A stretch of 64,000 bases of DNA from an uncultured Caldilineaceae bacterium (GTDB taxonomy: Bacteria > Chloroflexota > Anaerolineae > Caldilineales > Caldilineaceae), in NCBI GenBank assembly GCA_951812725.1, contig OX638330.1, positions 4,567,405 to 4,631,404 of the forward strand, written 5' to 3'. The first letter of the stretch is position 1. The number at the start of each line of letters is the position of its first letter. The position numbers and the translations under genes were made by a program. The notes under the pieces were generated by a model. It made no database searches. It was given only the letters and a program-made list of their open reading frames with translations, and was not told the origin of the DNA. Of the stretch, positions 52,232-62,336 are shown piece after piece.

Positions 52232-53236
52232 CTAAGTCTGCCTTCTGATGCGTGGATCCAGCATCGGCAAGGTCAGGTCCAGGATCAGAGTGGTGGTGGC
52301 GAGGGTGAGGATGATCGTCAATACGATTCCTTGGATGACGGGATAGTCTACGCCTTTGATCGAGTTGAAGAGCACGGTGCCGATGCCGGGGAAGCCAAAC
52401 ACCACCTCGACCAGGAGCGCGCCGGAAAAGACATAGCCCATGGCCAGAGCCAGCGAGGTAATCTGGGGCAGAATCGCGTTTCGCAGCCCGTAGTCGAGGA
52501 AGAGACGGCTGCTCTTGATACCTTTGGCTTCGGCCAGGGTCATGTAATCTTCGCCCTCAACGGTGACCATCATGCCGCGCATGGCGATGGCCCAGAAGCC
52601 CAGGCTCGACAGAAGGATAGATAACGCGGGCAGGATGGAATGCTCGAGGGCTTCGAGGAAAAAACGCCAACTCACGTTAGGGATAGTGCCGATGCGATAG
52701 CCGCCATGCCCGGGAAACCAACGCAACTCAAAGGCAAAGACAAAGAGCATGATCAGCCCTAAGAGATAGTAGGGGATGGCGGCCATGGTCATGATAGGCG
52801 GGGCCAGGGAGCGGAGCCAGAGAGGCGCGCGCGTCCAGGCGACGAGCGCGCCAAAGAGGGTTCCGAATACAAAGGAAAGCAGCGTTGTCATGGTCAGGAG
52901 ACCGATTGTCCAGAGCAGTGCCTCACGCAGGATATCCTTGACAGTTTTGGGGTAGAATGCGATCGAATGACCCAGGTCGAAGCGGGCCATGTCGCCCAGA
53001 TAGGTGAGGTACTGCTGCCAGAGGGGCTTATCCAGGCCAAACTTGGCGTTGTAGACCTCGACCATCTTCTCTTTGCCCTTTCCCCAGGCGCTGCCCGACT
53101 GCACCTGTTTGATCATGCGTTCGCGGATCGGATCCTGACCGGACAGCCGCGGCAGGAAGAAGTTCACTGTCGCGGCTGTCAACACAATCAGGAGGAAAAA
53201 GACGATTCGTTTAAGGAGATAAACGGCGGCCCACAT
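52232..53236 (-). CDS. ABC transporter permease (DppB-type), system 1
   Basis: About 334 residues and six helices. The N-terminus is MWAAVYLLKRIVFFLLIVLT, with RMIKQVQSGSAWG-type periplasmic sequence after helix 1, an EAA loop (DYMTLAEAKGIKSSRLFL) and the C-terminal LVEVVFGFPGIGTVLFNSI. The ATG at 53236 is preferred because it begins the conserved helix; a GTG at 53305 would add 23 unconserved residues, and neither has a strong ribosome binding site. Confidence 0.88.
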   Translation of the reverse strand: MWAAVYLLKRIVFFLLIVLTAATVNFFLPRLSGQDPIRERMIKQVQSGSAWGKGKEKMVEVYNAKFGLDKPLWQQYLTYLGDMARFDLGHSIAFYPKTVKDILREALLWTIGLLTMTTLLSFVFGTLFGALVAWTRAPLWLRSLAPPIMTMAAIPYYLLGLIMLFVFAFELRWFPGHGGYRIGTIPNVSWRFFLEALEHSILPALSILLSSLGFWAIAMRGMMVTVEGEDYMTLAEAKGIKSSRLFLDYGLRNAILPQITSLALAMGYVFSGALLVEVVFGFPGIGTVLFNSIKGVDYPVIQGIVLTIILTLATTTLILDLTLPMLDPRIRRQT

Positions 53237-53311
53237 CGGCAAACCCCAGTGTCCAGTGGATGGTGATTCGCGGCTAGCAGCGCCGTTAGCAGCGCCGCTA
53301 GCCACTTTGCA

Positions 53312-55129
53312 CTATTGCGCCGGTTCAAGATGAAGCAGGACCAGGTGGAAGCCGAGCAACTGGGGCGCTTCGTTAACATACTCGCCATCCTTACTGTCAA
53401 CGGTCGGCCAGTTCTCCCAGTAGGTCTGATTCATCGCCATGTTGTGTTTCCAGTTGAACAGCATGACCGAAGGCAACTCGGGCAGCCAGATCTCCATCGC
53501 CTGGCGGAAGAGCGTCTTCATGGTCTCGGTATCATCTGGATGCACCTGTGACATTGCCAGCACGATTTCGTCGAAATCGGTGTTGCACCAGAGCGACTGG
53601 TTCGAGGCCCAGTTGGAGGCCGGGCCGCCTTCTTTGCCGCAGGTGTAGAGGTTCAACGCCTCGTAAGGTTCCTTCAGGCTGCCGGTATGGCCGGCGGGGA
53701 AGGCGGTGTGCGTCTTGGAGACGAAGCGATCCCAGGCGTCCGGCGGCGTTGTCAGTTCGGCATCGATCCCGCCGCGTTTCAGCTGCTCGACCAGAACCTC
53801 GGCGGGCGCGTTCCAGGCAAACCAGGACTCAAGCGGCACCTTGATGGTGTCGCCATTGGCGTCCGCCCACATGCCGTCGCCATTCTTGCTATAACCGGCC
53901 GCCTCGAGATGCTCTGCGGCTTTATCGGGGTTGTACTCGTTAGTATCGTACTGTTCGAGCAGGTCGGAGATCGACTCGGTGTACTGTTCCAGGCCGGGAT
54001 ACGGCGGGTAGGGCATTGGGTTGGGGCTGGTCAGGCCTTCGTAGGCGACGTCCGCGATCTGCTGCCGGTCGATCAGGTAGGAGATCCCCCAGCGCACGTC
54101 AGCGTTGTCATAGGGGGGCTTCTCGTTGTTCAGCCACAGGGCTTGTGCCCACCAGTCCACATAGCCGTAGGGGGCCTGGCGACCGTAGTGGGCGGTGACC
54201 TTCTCATTCCGTTCCACCGCCAGCCGAATCGAAGCGCCCTGCAGCTCGGTGATATCAATCTGGTTGCTGGTAACAAGCTCGATCAGGCGCGACTGATCGG
54301 TGCCGCCGACGACAAACATGACGCGTTCCATGTTTAGTGCATCGGTCAGGCCGGACTCAACCGCCCACCAGTCGTCGCGGCGGTCGAACATCTTCTGTTG
54401 CGGCGATGAATAGACCACCTTGAGGGGGCCGGTTGTGACGGGCCAGCCCTTCTCGATGTCGTAGTGGGTGAAGGTGGCCCAGTCCTGGCCTTCGAAGATA
54501 TGCTTGGGCATGATGGGGAAGGCGCCCGAGTCCCACTTCCAGACGAAGAAACGGTCGTGGTAGCGGGGGAAGGAGAAGTTCAGGGTGATGAGGACGGTGT
54601 GGTCGTCCACCGCGACAGCCTCTTTGGTGTACTGCTGAACTTCGTTGCCGAAGCGGACCTCACCGCCGATTTCGATCAGGTGATTGAGGGTATAGACCAC
54701 GTCATGGGCAGTGAAGGGCGTGCCATCGCTCCACATTACCTCCGGCCGCAGGGAGATGGTCAACTCGGTGAAGTCGTCATTGTAGTCAAAGCTCTTGGCC
54801 TGCCACATGACCGTCTCGTCTCTGAAAGCGTTCCAGTAGGCCATGCCTTCATAGATGACGTTGAGGCCGCGCTGGTAGTCGCCGCCGATGGCAAAGGGCG
54901 TGTAGATTTCCGACTCTTCAAACTCATCGCTGCCCCACCAGCCGACGATCAACGTGCCCTCTCTGGGAACATCTTTGACGCCTTCGGCGCTGGTTGTGTC
55001 TGCGTCCGGTTCGGACATCTCTTCAGAGGCAGGCGCGGCTTCCTGAGCACAGGCGACTGCCAGGAGAGCCACCAAAGCCAATAGTACAACGATCCTCAAA
55101 TGCTCGCGGAACTTCCTGCGCTTTTCCAT
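53312..55129 (-). CDS. Family 5 extracellular solute-binding lipoprotein, system 1
   Basis: The signal peptide ends in LLAVAC (lipobox). The mature part is a large (about 580-residue) SBP_bac_5-type binding protein: LTISLRPEVMWSDGTPFTAH is the classic family line, and ISYLIDRQQIADVAYEGL follows. It captures peptides, opines or similar solutes. ATG 55129 is chosen because GGAGGAACAGGAA lies directly upstream; an open extension to 55354 has no signal-peptide sense. It is the first gene of the operon 55129-49191. Confidence 0.92.
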   Translation of the reverse strand: MEKRRKFREHLRIVVLLALVALLAVACAQEAAPASEEMSEPDADTTSAEGVKDVPREGTLIVGWWGSDEFEESEIYTPFAIGGDYQRGLNVIYEGMAYWNAFRDETVMWQAKSFDYNDDFTELTISLRPEVMWSDGTPFTAHDVVYTLNHLIEIGGEVRFGNEVQQYTKEAVAVDDHTVLITLNFSFPRYHDRFFVWKWDSGAFPIMPKHIFEGQDWATFTHYDIEKGWPVTTGPLKVVYSSPQQKMFDRRDDWWAVESGLTDALNMERVMFVVGGTDQSRLIELVTSNQIDITELQGASIRLAVERNEKVTAHYGRQAPYGYVDWWAQALWLNNEKPPYDNADVRWGISYLIDRQQIADVAYEGLTSPNPMPYPPYPGLEQYTESISDLLEQYDTNEYNPDKAAEHLEAAGYSKNGDGMWADANGDTIKVPLESWFAWNAPAEVLVEQLKRGGIDAELTTPPDAWDRFVSKTHTAFPAGHTGSLKEPYEALNLYTCGKEGGPASNWASNQSLWCNTDFDEIVLAMSQVHPDDTETMKTLFRQAMEIWLPELPSVMLFNWKHNMAMNQTYWENWPTVDSKDGEYVNEAPQLLGFHLVLLHLEPAQ

Positions 55130-55597
55130 TTCCTGTTCCTCCCTGTGGCCTGAATGAATGTGTTCGATTGCGCCCATACTCGAAAAGGACGCGGAATGGG
55201 TAGTCGCTACGCGCTGGATTCGCTGACACTGCGGCACTGTCGATGGAATATATGGTTTTGTGGGACATGAGTGAAATGGGAATTCAGGAAGGTCGGACAG
55301 TTCCCAAAAGACAATTATTCGCTCTATTTTAGCTGAGAGAGGGCAGCGGAACAAACGCGAAAAATCGACCTTGACAGGGCGGTTCCGACCACATCGGACA
55401 TTCCTGTCGGGGCGACCGATCTACTCCCTGTGCCAACCGGGGATATCCTTATACTTTGAGGATATTGTAGGCGAATCCGTATCTGCCGGCGGCGGCTTCT
55501 TTCTGCCTGCGTTCATCATCAGACGAGGATGTCTGATGCGCTCCATAGATCGGGGTCAGGGGTCGGGGGTCAGGGGCCAGGGGTCAGGGGCCAGGGT
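55130..55597. repeat. Intergenic gap with GGGGTCAG tandem tract (55553-55597)
   Basis: The end of the gap is a run of GGGGTCAG, GGGGCCAG and GGGTTCAG units. The remaining sequence, which must hold the promoter of the system 1 operon, shows no gene that I can support. Confidence 0.55.
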
Positions 55598-56023
55598 TCA
55601 GCGATGGTCATCGCTTTCGATCACGTACTGCCATCCGCCGGCAACCCATCGTGCGCGCTGTCGTTGCAGCCCTTTCAGCAGGACGTGGCGTGATTCGGCG
55701 CTGTCAACCAGGTCGCTTTTTTCAAAATACTGAGTGAGTTGGTCCAACCGGTGCAAGCAATCCTTGTGCCCGCGTTGGCCAGTCCGTTCAATTTCGGCTT
55801 CAGTTCCAAAGTTCAGCCGAAGGGTCTCGATTCTTTGTCGGTACGGCGCCGCCCAGGCTTCAGGAACGCGCTCATCATTGACAATAGTTTCTGCGGCTCG
55901 AACGTTGGCTTCAACTCCCTGGCTGAAACGAATTGCCAATCGACGCACCAACTTGATCATCAAGTACACAAACAGTCCGACACCCGCAACCCACAGCGCT
56001 GTCCAGAAGAGAAGCGCATCCAT
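55598..56023 (-). CDS. Small single-pass membrane protein, unknown function
   Basis: 141 residues: one N-terminal membrane segment (LFWTALWVAGVGLFVYLMI, about residues 5-24), a basic stop-transfer region, and a charged helical cytoplasmic domain (VEANVRAAETIVNDERVPEA...). GGAG lies 8-9 bases before the ATG. It sits 98 bp downstream of the system 2 ATPase gene on the same strand. No family is recognised. Confidence 0.55.
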   Translation of the reverse strand: MDALLFWTALWVAGVGLFVYLMIKLVRRLAIRFSQGVEANVRAAETIVNDERVPEAWAAPYRQRIETLRLNFGTEAEIERTGQRGHKDCLHRLDQLTQYFEKSDLVDSAESRHVLLKGLQRQRARWVAGGWQYVIESDDHR

Positions 56024-56121
56024 ACATTTACTCCACCACCCGGATCAGCGCCACAGCCACTCTTCCTTTGCCTGGGCGCCCGTCTCGTTACCTGCGTAGC
56101 AGCCGGAACCGACAGCAGGAG

Positions 56122-57153
56122 TCACCACTGGCTCTCCTCTTCCAAATCTTCCACTCCTTGAAGCGTCAGCTCCTCGGCAAAATGACAGGCTACGTGATGA
56201 CCTGGACCGCTCTCCAGAAGTGGGGGTAATTCCTCCTGACAGATCTGCTGGGCGTACTTGCAGCGGGGATGAAAGTAGCAACCGGAAGGCGGGTTGGCCG
56301 GGCTGGGCACTTCACCCTCCAGCGTGATTTCGTCCAGTAAGGAATCAGGATCAGGACTCGGTATTGCGGATAGAAGGGCTTCGGTATATGGATGTTTGGG
56401 ATTCAGAAAGAGCTCTTCCGTCTCCGCCTGCTCCACAATCTTGCCGACATACATGACGGCAACCTGATCGGAGATATATTGGATGACGCTGAGGTCGTGG
56501 GCGATGAACAGATAGGTGAGGCTGAATTCCGCCTGCAGATCCTGCAGCAGGTTCAGAATCTGGGCCTGGACCGAAACGTCCAGGGCTGAAACAGGTTCAT
56601 CACAGACGATCAGGCTGGGATGCAGGCTCAAGGCGCGGGCAATGCCGATACGCTGGCGCTGACCGCCGCTGAAGGCGTGCGGATAGCGTTTGAGATACTT
56701 GGCGTCGAGGCCGACCAGGTCGACCAGTTGACGCACCCGCTGCTCCAGATCCGCGCCCTTGGCCAGCTTGTTCACCCGCAGCGGCTCGCCGACGATGTCG
56801 AGAATGGTTTTGCGCGGATCGAGGCTGGCATACGGGTCCTGAAAGACCATCTGCATATGGCGGCGGGTGGCGCGCAACTCTTTAGCGTCGAGGCCGGTGA
56901 TGTCGGCTTCGCGGCCATCGATACGCAGCAGCACCTGTCCTTCTGTCGGCTCAATCGCGCGAATTACGCAGCGGCCCAGGGTGGTCTTGCCGCAGCCTGA
57001 CTCACCGACCAGACCCAGGGTCTTGCCGGCGGGAATGCTCAGGCTCACATCATCGACGGCGCGCACCTGGCCAATCACCCGGCGCAACAGGCCCTTTTCG
57101 ATGGGAAAATACTTTTTGAGGTTATGTACTTCGAGTAGGTTGCTCGTTTCCAT
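56122..57153 (-). CDS. Oligopeptide-type ABC transporter ATPase (F-type), system 2
   Basis: 343 residues with Walker A GESGCGKTTLGRC, signature FSGGQRQRIGIARAL, Walker B LIVCDEPVSALDVS and switch His in LFIAHDLSVI. The C-terminal CYFHPRCKYAQQIC extension is present. It follows the D-type ATPase by 29 bp. It is not especially similar to the system 1 ATPase, so the two systems are not recent duplicates. Confidence 0.93.
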   Translation of the reverse strand: METSNLLEVHNLKKYFPIEKGLLRRVIGQVRAVDDVSLSIPAGKTLGLVGESGCGKTTLGRCVIRAIEPTEGQVLLRIDGREADITGLDAKELRATRRHMQMVFQDPYASLDPRKTILDIVGEPLRVNKLAKGADLEQRVRQLVDLVGLDAKYLKRYPHAFSGGQRQRIGIARALSLHPSLIVCDEPVSALDVSVQAQILNLLQDLQAEFSLTYLFIAHDLSVIQYISDQVAVMYVGKIVEQAETEELFLNPKHPYTEALLSAIPSPDPDSLLDEITLEGEVPSPANPPSGCYFHPRCKYAQQICQEELPPLLESGPGHHVACHFAEELTLQGVEDLEEESQW

Positions 57154-57182
57154 AGCTGTTATTCATGTTGTTATACGTGTTG

Positions 57183-58175
57183 TTATTCATAGAGGATACA
57201 GCGCACCGAATGCCCCGAGGCAATTTCCAGAAAATCGGGCACTTTTTCATCGCAGCGGCCAGGGATGAACTGCGTACAGCGGTCGGCAAATGGGCAGATA
57301 TCGGGCGGGTCGAGGGGGACGGGGACAATGCCTTCGATCGCTTCCAGACGGACGCGGGCCCTGCGTCCTGTCCTGGGAATCGAGCGCAGCAGGGCTTGGG
57401 TGTAGGGATGTTTGGGCGTGCGGAAAATCTGTCGGACACTGCCGTATTCGACCACGCGGCCCAGGTACATCACCGCGACGTCGTCGGCCATATTGGCTAT
57501 CACGCCCAGATCATGGGTGATGAACATGATCGACATGCCCATCTCGGCCTGAAGCGCCTTCATCAGACGTAGAATCTGGGCCTGAATGGTGACATCGAGC
57601 GCGGTCGTCGGTTCGTCGGCGATGAGGAGCATCGGCGTGAGCACCAAGGCCATGGCAATCATGGCCCGTTGACGCATCCCGCCTGATAGCTGATGCGGAT
57701 AGGCGTCCACACGTTCTTCAGGAATTGGAATGCCAACCAGCTTCAACAGCTCGATTGCGTGGGCACGCGCCTCGGCTTTGGGCACGTCGTCATGGACCAG
57801 TATGGCTTCCATGATCTGCTCGCCAACGGTATGCACGGGCGAGAAGGCGGTCATCGGCTCCTGAAAGATCATCGAGACGTCGCGGCCGCGAATGTCGCGG
57901 ATCTCGCGTCCCGACGGGGCCAGGGCAGCCAGATCGATGACCTCTCCATTTTTGTGCAGCAGAATCTCCCCCGTCATCTGTGCAAAGTCAGGCACAATGC
58001 GCAGGATTGACTGCGCAGTAACGCTCTTGCCGCAGCCCGATTCACCTACGACACCGAGGGTGCGGCTCTTGTGAATCGTGAGCGATACACCGTTGACCGC
58101 TTTCAACATGCCCTCTTCCAGGGGGAAGAAGGTATGAAGATCTCTGATTTCCAGAACCGGCTCTTGCTTTTCCAT
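57183..58175 (-). CDS. Oligopeptide-type ABC transporter ATPase (D-type), system 2
   Basis: 330 residues with Walker A GESGCGKSVTAQS, signature LSGGMRQRAMIAMAL, Walker B LLIADEPTTALDV and switch MFITHDLGVI. The C-terminal extension reads CPFADRCTQFIPGRC. The gene starts five bases after the stop of the system 2 permease. Confidence 0.93.
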   Translation of the reverse strand: MEKQEPVLEIRDLHTFFPLEEGMLKAVNGVSLTIHKSRTLGVVGESGCGKSVTAQSILRIVPDFAQMTGEILLHKNGEVIDLAALAPSGREIRDIRGRDVSMIFQEPMTAFSPVHTVGEQIMEAILVHDDVPKAEARAHAIELLKLVGIPIPEERVDAYPHQLSGGMRQRAMIAMALVLTPMLLIADEPTTALDVTIQAQILRLMKALQAEMGMSIMFITHDLGVIANMADDVAVMYLGRVVEYGSVRQIFRTPKHPYTQALLRSIPRTGRRARVRLEAIEGIVPVPLDPPDICPFADRCTQFIPGRCDEKVPDFLEIASGHSVRCILYE

Positions 58176-58180
58176 TGCCG

Positions 58181-59329
58181 TTACTTGTAGGGATCGGCTG
58201 CATCACGCAGCCCATCGCCGATAAAGTTGAATAGGAGGACGGTTATGATGACCAGCAGGCCGGGAATCAGCATCCAGGGCTGTACAGCCACGCTGCGGAC
58301 ATTCTGCGCATCTTTCAAGAGCGTGCCCCAACTGACCGCGGGCGCACGAATGCCGAGCCCCAGGAAGCTGAGCGCGGTTTCTCCCAGGATCATGTTGGGG
58401 ACGGCCAGGGTGAGATGGACGATGAGATAGCTCATAAACCCTGGCAGCAGATGTTGAACGATAATTTGCATATCGGTGGAACCGGCGACTTTGGCGGCGA
58501 TCACAAAGTCGGATTCGCGCAGTTCAAGCAGCTTGCCGCGCACAACCCGTGCCAACCCGGCCCAGCCGATAATCGACAGAATGATGGTGATCGAAAAATA
58601 TATCTTGACCGGCGACCATCCCGGAGGCACAGCGGCACTGAGCGCCATCCACAGCGGTATCGTGGGAACGATGATCACGAACTCGATCACACGCTGGATC
58701 AACATGTCGGTCGTCCCTCCGAAGTAGCCGGAGATGCCGCCCAGGAGACAGCCGAGGATGAAGCTGATCAGTACGCCAACCAGACCAACGGACAGACTGA
58801 CCCGTGCACCGGCCAGTGTCCGTGTAAAGAGATCGCGGCCCAGCGAATCGGTGCCAAACAGAAAGATCACGCCGCCTTCCTCAGGCAGGAAGAAATGGGT
58901 TTCCATTGGGAAAAGACCCCAGAACCGGTAGGGTTCTCCTTTCTGGAAAAAGCGAATGCGGTGAACGCGTGAAGGGTCCTCCGTATAGACGCGGGTGAAG
59001 GTATCGAAATCGATCTCTCCGTCCAACCCATATACGAAGGGGCCTCGGAATCGACCTTCACTGTCGAAGAGGTGAATACTGGAGGGCGAGGCGCTCAGAT
59101 AGTCCTCATGTTTGGTGAGCCGGCCGTAGGGGACCCAGAATTCATAGGTAATCGCGAACAGATAGAGGATGGCCAGCAGGGTAGTGGAGAGGACAGCCAG
59201 CCGGTGGCGCTTGAATTTGCGCCACATCAGCTGCCATTGTGAGGCCAGGAAATAGCGCTCTTCGGCCGTGGTCTCGGCCGCACGCGCCGCCGCGCTGCTG
59301 GATAAACGGGCGGTTGCGTCCGTTGTCAT
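58181..59329 (-). CDS. ABC transporter permease (OppC-type) with long periplasmic insert, system 2
   Basis: About 382 residues, longer than the usual 290-310. A periplasmic segment of about 100 residues after helix 1 contains HLFDSEGRFRGPFVYG and FRLFPMETH-like sequence (RFWGLFPMETHFFL) before FGTDSLGRDLFTRTL. This long form is common in SBP-linked importers of Chloroflexota and Thermotogota. The EAA loop is ESDFVIAAKVAGSTDMQII. ATG 59329 lies one base after the TGA of the OppB-type gene. Confidence 0.9.
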   Translation of the reverse strand: MTTDATARLSSSAAARAAETTAEERYFLASQWQLMWRKFKRHRLAVLSTTLLAILYLFAITYEFWVPYGRLTKHEDYLSASPSSIHLFDSEGRFRGPFVYGLDGEIDFDTFTRVYTEDPSRVHRIRFFQKGEPYRFWGLFPMETHFFLPEEGGVIFLFGTDSLGRDLFTRTLAGARVSLSVGLVGVLISFILGCLLGGISGYFGGTTDMLIQRVIEFVIIVPTIPLWMALSAAVPPGWSPVKIYFSITIILSIIGWAGLARVVRGKLLELRESDFVIAAKVAGSTDMQIIVQHLLPGFMSYLIVHLTLAVPNMILGETALSFLGLGIRAPAVSWGTLLKDAQNVRSVAVQPWMLIPGLLVIITVLLFNFIGDGLRDAADPYK

Positions 59330-59330
59330 C

Positions 59331-60323
59331 TCAGGCCTTCCCTTCAAAACGGATACGTGGATCAACAACGATCAGGAGAATATCGGACAGAAACGTGCCG
59401 ATCAGTGTCAGGATCCCCAGAAACATCACAATACTTCCTGCCAGAAACATGTCCTGGCTGATAAGCGCCTTGAAGAGAAGAGGACCCGTGGTCGGCAGGC
59501 TCAGTACGATGGCGACGATGGTCTCGCCGGAAACGATGCGCGGCAGTTGCCAGCCGACGGTACTGACGATCGGATTGATGGCCATGCGCACCGGATACCT
59601 GAACAGCAGCTTCCCTTCGGCAACGCCCTTGGCACGGGCGGTGATGACATACTGTTTGCTCAGTTCATCCAGCAGGGTGCCTCGCATGACGCGGATGATT
59701 CCAGCAGTGCCGGCGGTGCCGATGACGATGATAGGCACCCAGAGATGGGTGAAGAGATCCCAAATCTTGCCCAGGCTCCAAGGGGCCAGGGCATACTCCG
59801 AAGAAAACAGGCCGCCGACGCTGATGCCGAAGTACTTGAAGAACAGGAACATGAGGATGAGGGCCAGCATGAAGTTGGGCGTCGCCAACCCGGCAAAACC
59901 AAGCACTGAGAACAGATAGTCGCTGAAACCGTACTGGCGGGTGGCGACGTAGATTCCGATCGGCACGGCAACCACATAGGTGAAGAACAGGGTGATCAGC
60001 GAGAGCAGTATCGTGTAAGGCAGACGTTCTTTCAGCAGCCTTTCCACAGGCTGATTCCATTCGAAGGACCGGCCCATTTCGCCCTGCAAAAATCGCCCAA
60101 ACCAGCGGAAGTACTTCTCCAGCGGGGTGGCGTCAAGGCCATATTCCCGCTTGAGGGCTTCGATTTCAGCCTCGTCGATGATATCTCCCTCCTGTTCCAG
60201 GCGCGCGACATAGCTTGTCAGAAAATCGCCTGGCGGCAGTTGAATGATGATGAATACAACTACGCTCAGGAAGAAGAAGGTAACAACCGCGTAGATTAGT
60301 CTTTGGGCGATATAACCGATCAT
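59331..60323 (-). CDS. ABC transporter permease (OppB-type), system 2
   Basis: 330 residues and six helices: MIGYIAQRLIYAVVTFFFLS, then the periplasmic region, the EAA loop (YVITARAKGVAEGKLLFRY) and the C-terminal helix followed by VDPRIRFEG. The start overlaps the stop of the upstream Gfo/Idh/MocA gene by four bases, so oxidoreductase and transporter are translationally coupled. This strongly suggests a shared substrate. Confidence 0.92.
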   Translation of the reverse strand: MIGYIAQRLIYAVVTFFFLSVVVFIIIQLPPGDFLTSYVARLEQEGDIIDEAEIEALKREYGLDATPLEKYFRWFGRFLQGEMGRSFEWNQPVERLLKERLPYTILLSLITLFFTYVVAVPIGIYVATRQYGFSDYLFSVLGFAGLATPNFMLALILMFLFFKYFGISVGGLFSSEYALAPWSLGKIWDLFTHLWVPIIVIGTAGTAGIIRVMRGTLLDELSKQYVITARAKGVAEGKLLFRYPVRMAINPIVSTVGWQLPRIVSGETIVAIVLSLPTTGPLLFKALISQDMFLAGSIVMFLGILTLIGTFLSDILLIVVDPRIRFEGKA

Positions 60324-61333
60324 TTCTTGCCCTCGTAAGGAGACTGCAGCAGTGAAATACTCGCTCCTTCATCTATCGACTGCTGGGCTTTGAGGGCGAT
60401 CTCAGTCATCCGAAAGAGCTCCTCAACGCCGGCGAAAGATCCGTCCTGAACCGAGCTGACGAAGGCCGTGTACCAGTTCGGCGTTTTGGGAATCTCGAGA
60501 TTGCATATCCCTGCTTGTTCGCTGATCAGTTTTGCTGTCTCTTCATTGGCAATGCTTTCCACGACGCCCGCTGTACCCGAAATCATTATCCGCTCATCGC
60601 CGTGGCTGGGCGCATTCGAAGGGCGCAGAAAGTCCAGGATAACAGTCGCGACCCCGCCGTTGCGCATTCGCAGCAGAAAACCGGCCTGGCTGGCACAGCC
60701 CGGATAGTCCGGATGGGCGGCTGCGGTTTCCCAACCGGTGACTTCTGTGAATACATCGCCCAGCGACCACACGAGCCAGTCGATGACATGAACGCCCACA
60801 AAAGGGACAATGCCGGGGAAGGTCTCACGCTGGCGAAAATGATCGGCCCGCCTGGCCCCCCAACGGTAGGAGATCTGGCTGTAGCTGCCCAGAGGCTCGC
60901 CGATCAGACCGGCGTGCACCGCATCGCGAACGGCCTCAAACCATTTCATTCTACGATAGCCGTGTAGCGCGGCCAGCGGGGTTCCGGCCTCCTTGGCCAC
61001 AGTATACAGGTGGGAAAGGGTCGCCAGATCCATGGCCAGCGGTTTCTCGGTCATGACGGCGATGCCGCGTTTCAGGCATAGCTCGGTGAATTCCGGAACC
61101 TGCTGGGGGGGAACGCAGATCTGCACCAGATCCGGAGCTTCCTCATCCAGCATTTTCTCATACTCGGTATACCTGTTTGTCTCTGACGTCACGCCCGGCG
61201 CGTTGGCAAAAGAGTCCAACGATTCGCCCGGCAGCGCCAGCGCGACGGCTACGACCGTAACGTCAGGCAGATCCTGCAACATCTGCTCGTAGTAGTCCAG
61301 GTGTCCTGAGTGACCGAGTAGTGCGAATTTCAT
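60320..61333 (-). CDS. Gfo/Idh/MocA-family oxidoreductase 1
   Basis: The 337-residue NAD(P)-dependent enzyme has an N-terminal Rossmann domain. The family EKP motif is present (VMTEKPLAMDLATL), and the C-terminal alpha/beta domain includes FVGVHVIDWLVWSLGDVF. The first glycine motif is weak (LLGHSGHLDYY), lacking the normal GxGxxG, so cofactor binding may be altered. Such enzymes oxidise or reduce sugars, inositols or derivatives. It overlaps the permease gene downstream. Confidence 0.82.
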   Translation of the reverse strand: MKFALLGHSGHLDYYEQMLQDLPDVTVVAVALALPGESLDSFANAPGVTSETNRYTEYEKMLDEEAPDLVQICVPPQQVPEFTELCLKRGIAVMTEKPLAMDLATLSHLYTVAKEAGTPLAALHGYRRMKWFEAVRDAVHAGLIGEPLGSYSQISYRWGARRADHFRQRETFPGIVPFVGVHVIDWLVWSLGDVFTEVTGWETAAAHPDYPGCASQAGFLLRMRNGGVATVILDFLRPSNAPSHGDERIMISGTAGVVESIANEETAKLISEQAGICNLEIPKTPNWYTAFVSSVQDGSFAGVEELFRMTEIALKAQQSIDEGASISLLQSPYEGKK

Positions 61334-61491
61334 TGCAGCTTCCTCTCTAATGTGAGAACACTTTTCCTGAATGTTTTCGACAGATCGCTTGCAGACTGGC
61401 CACTTCGAGATTCAATTTCCTTTGACTCGATAGGGACAGAACGCCGTGTCGAAACAGTGCCGGCGTCGTTGGGCAACGCCTAGATTTGCGT
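61334..61491. other. Short gap in the second transporter cluster
   Basis: 158 bp with no gene recognised. Confidence 0.4.
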
Positions 61492-62334
61492 CTATAGCAA
61501 CCTTTCGCTTCCGGCCTCCTTGGGCGCCCACAGTTCTTCATACGAATAGTTCTGCGGCGCGGCGGCCGCTTCCTGGGGCGGTTCCCAGTCGGGGCGCACA
61601 CTCTGGATGAGCGTCACGGCGTTATGGAAAGCGATACGATCGCGCGTTGTCTCGTCTATATCAGCGGATTCCAGCTGTGCCTGCAGGATACGATAGTCGT
61701 AGTAGGGCAGGTCGCTGCCAAAGAGAATCCGCTCGCTGCCGAGCTCGTTGATCAGTTGCGGCAGGTCCCAGTCCGATTTGGAGCCTATGGGTCTTTGTAC
61801 AATTTCAAACCAGACGTTATCCAACGGCTTACACAGCTCAAATTCCTCTCCGACCCCGGCATGGACGATGAAGATCAGGTTGGGAAATCGCTGTGCATAG
61901 GCGGCGGTCCGAGCCGCACTTTCATGGAGAAGGCAGAGCCCTCCTCCGAGTGATGCAACTTCGAGAAAAGGATAAAGCTGTCTTTCGAAGGTCATGCCGG
62001 ATGGATGCCACATAATGCCCTTGAGACCACCTTCAACCAGGGTCTCTTCCAGGGCATCTACCCCAACCTGGCCGTGGCGCAGCTCAATCAGGGCCAGGCC
62101 GATGGGAAATCGATCGGGAAACTGGCGGCAGGCCCTTACGATGATCCCGTTCTGGTCTTTCGTGTCCAGCACACCTCTGACCTGCGACGAACCGACCGCG
62201 GTCGGCCCGACGACGGCGGCGACAACACCGGTGTCAGCCATGCGGGCCAGACAGCGACCGGTGGTCTGCCCCACAGCGGGATCGTAGGTGATGGTCGTCC
62301 CGATATGACAGTGTACATCTACATAAAGTCGCAT
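61492..62334 (-). CDS. Amidohydrolase_2-family metal-dependent hydrolase
   Basis: The 280-residue TIM-barrel protein begins YVDVHCHIG (the HxH metal pair) and has GIMWHPSG (His), FIVHAGVGEEFELC (His) and ILFGSDLPYYDYR (catalytic Asp). This family hydrolyses or decarboxylates small cyclic or carboxylated compounds (lactonase- and decarboxylase-like). It lies two bases downstream of the second Gfo/Idh/MocA gene, an order that would suit oxidation to a lactone followed by hydrolysis; the substrate is unknown. Confidence 0.82.
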   Translation of the reverse strand: MRLYVDVHCHIGTTITYDPAVGQTTGRCLARMADTGVVAAVVGPTAVGSSQVRGVLDTKDQNGIIVRACRQFPDRFPIGLALIELRHGQVGVDALEETLVEGGLKGIMWHPSGMTFERQLYPFLEVASLGGGLCLLHESAARTAAYAQRFPNLIFIVHAGVGEEFELCKPLDNVWFEIVQRPIGSKSDWDLPQLINELGSERILFGSDLPYYDYRILQAQLESADIDETTRDRIAFHNAVTLIQSVRPDWEPPQEAAAAPQNYSYEELWAPKEAGSERLL

Positions 62335-62336
62335 GT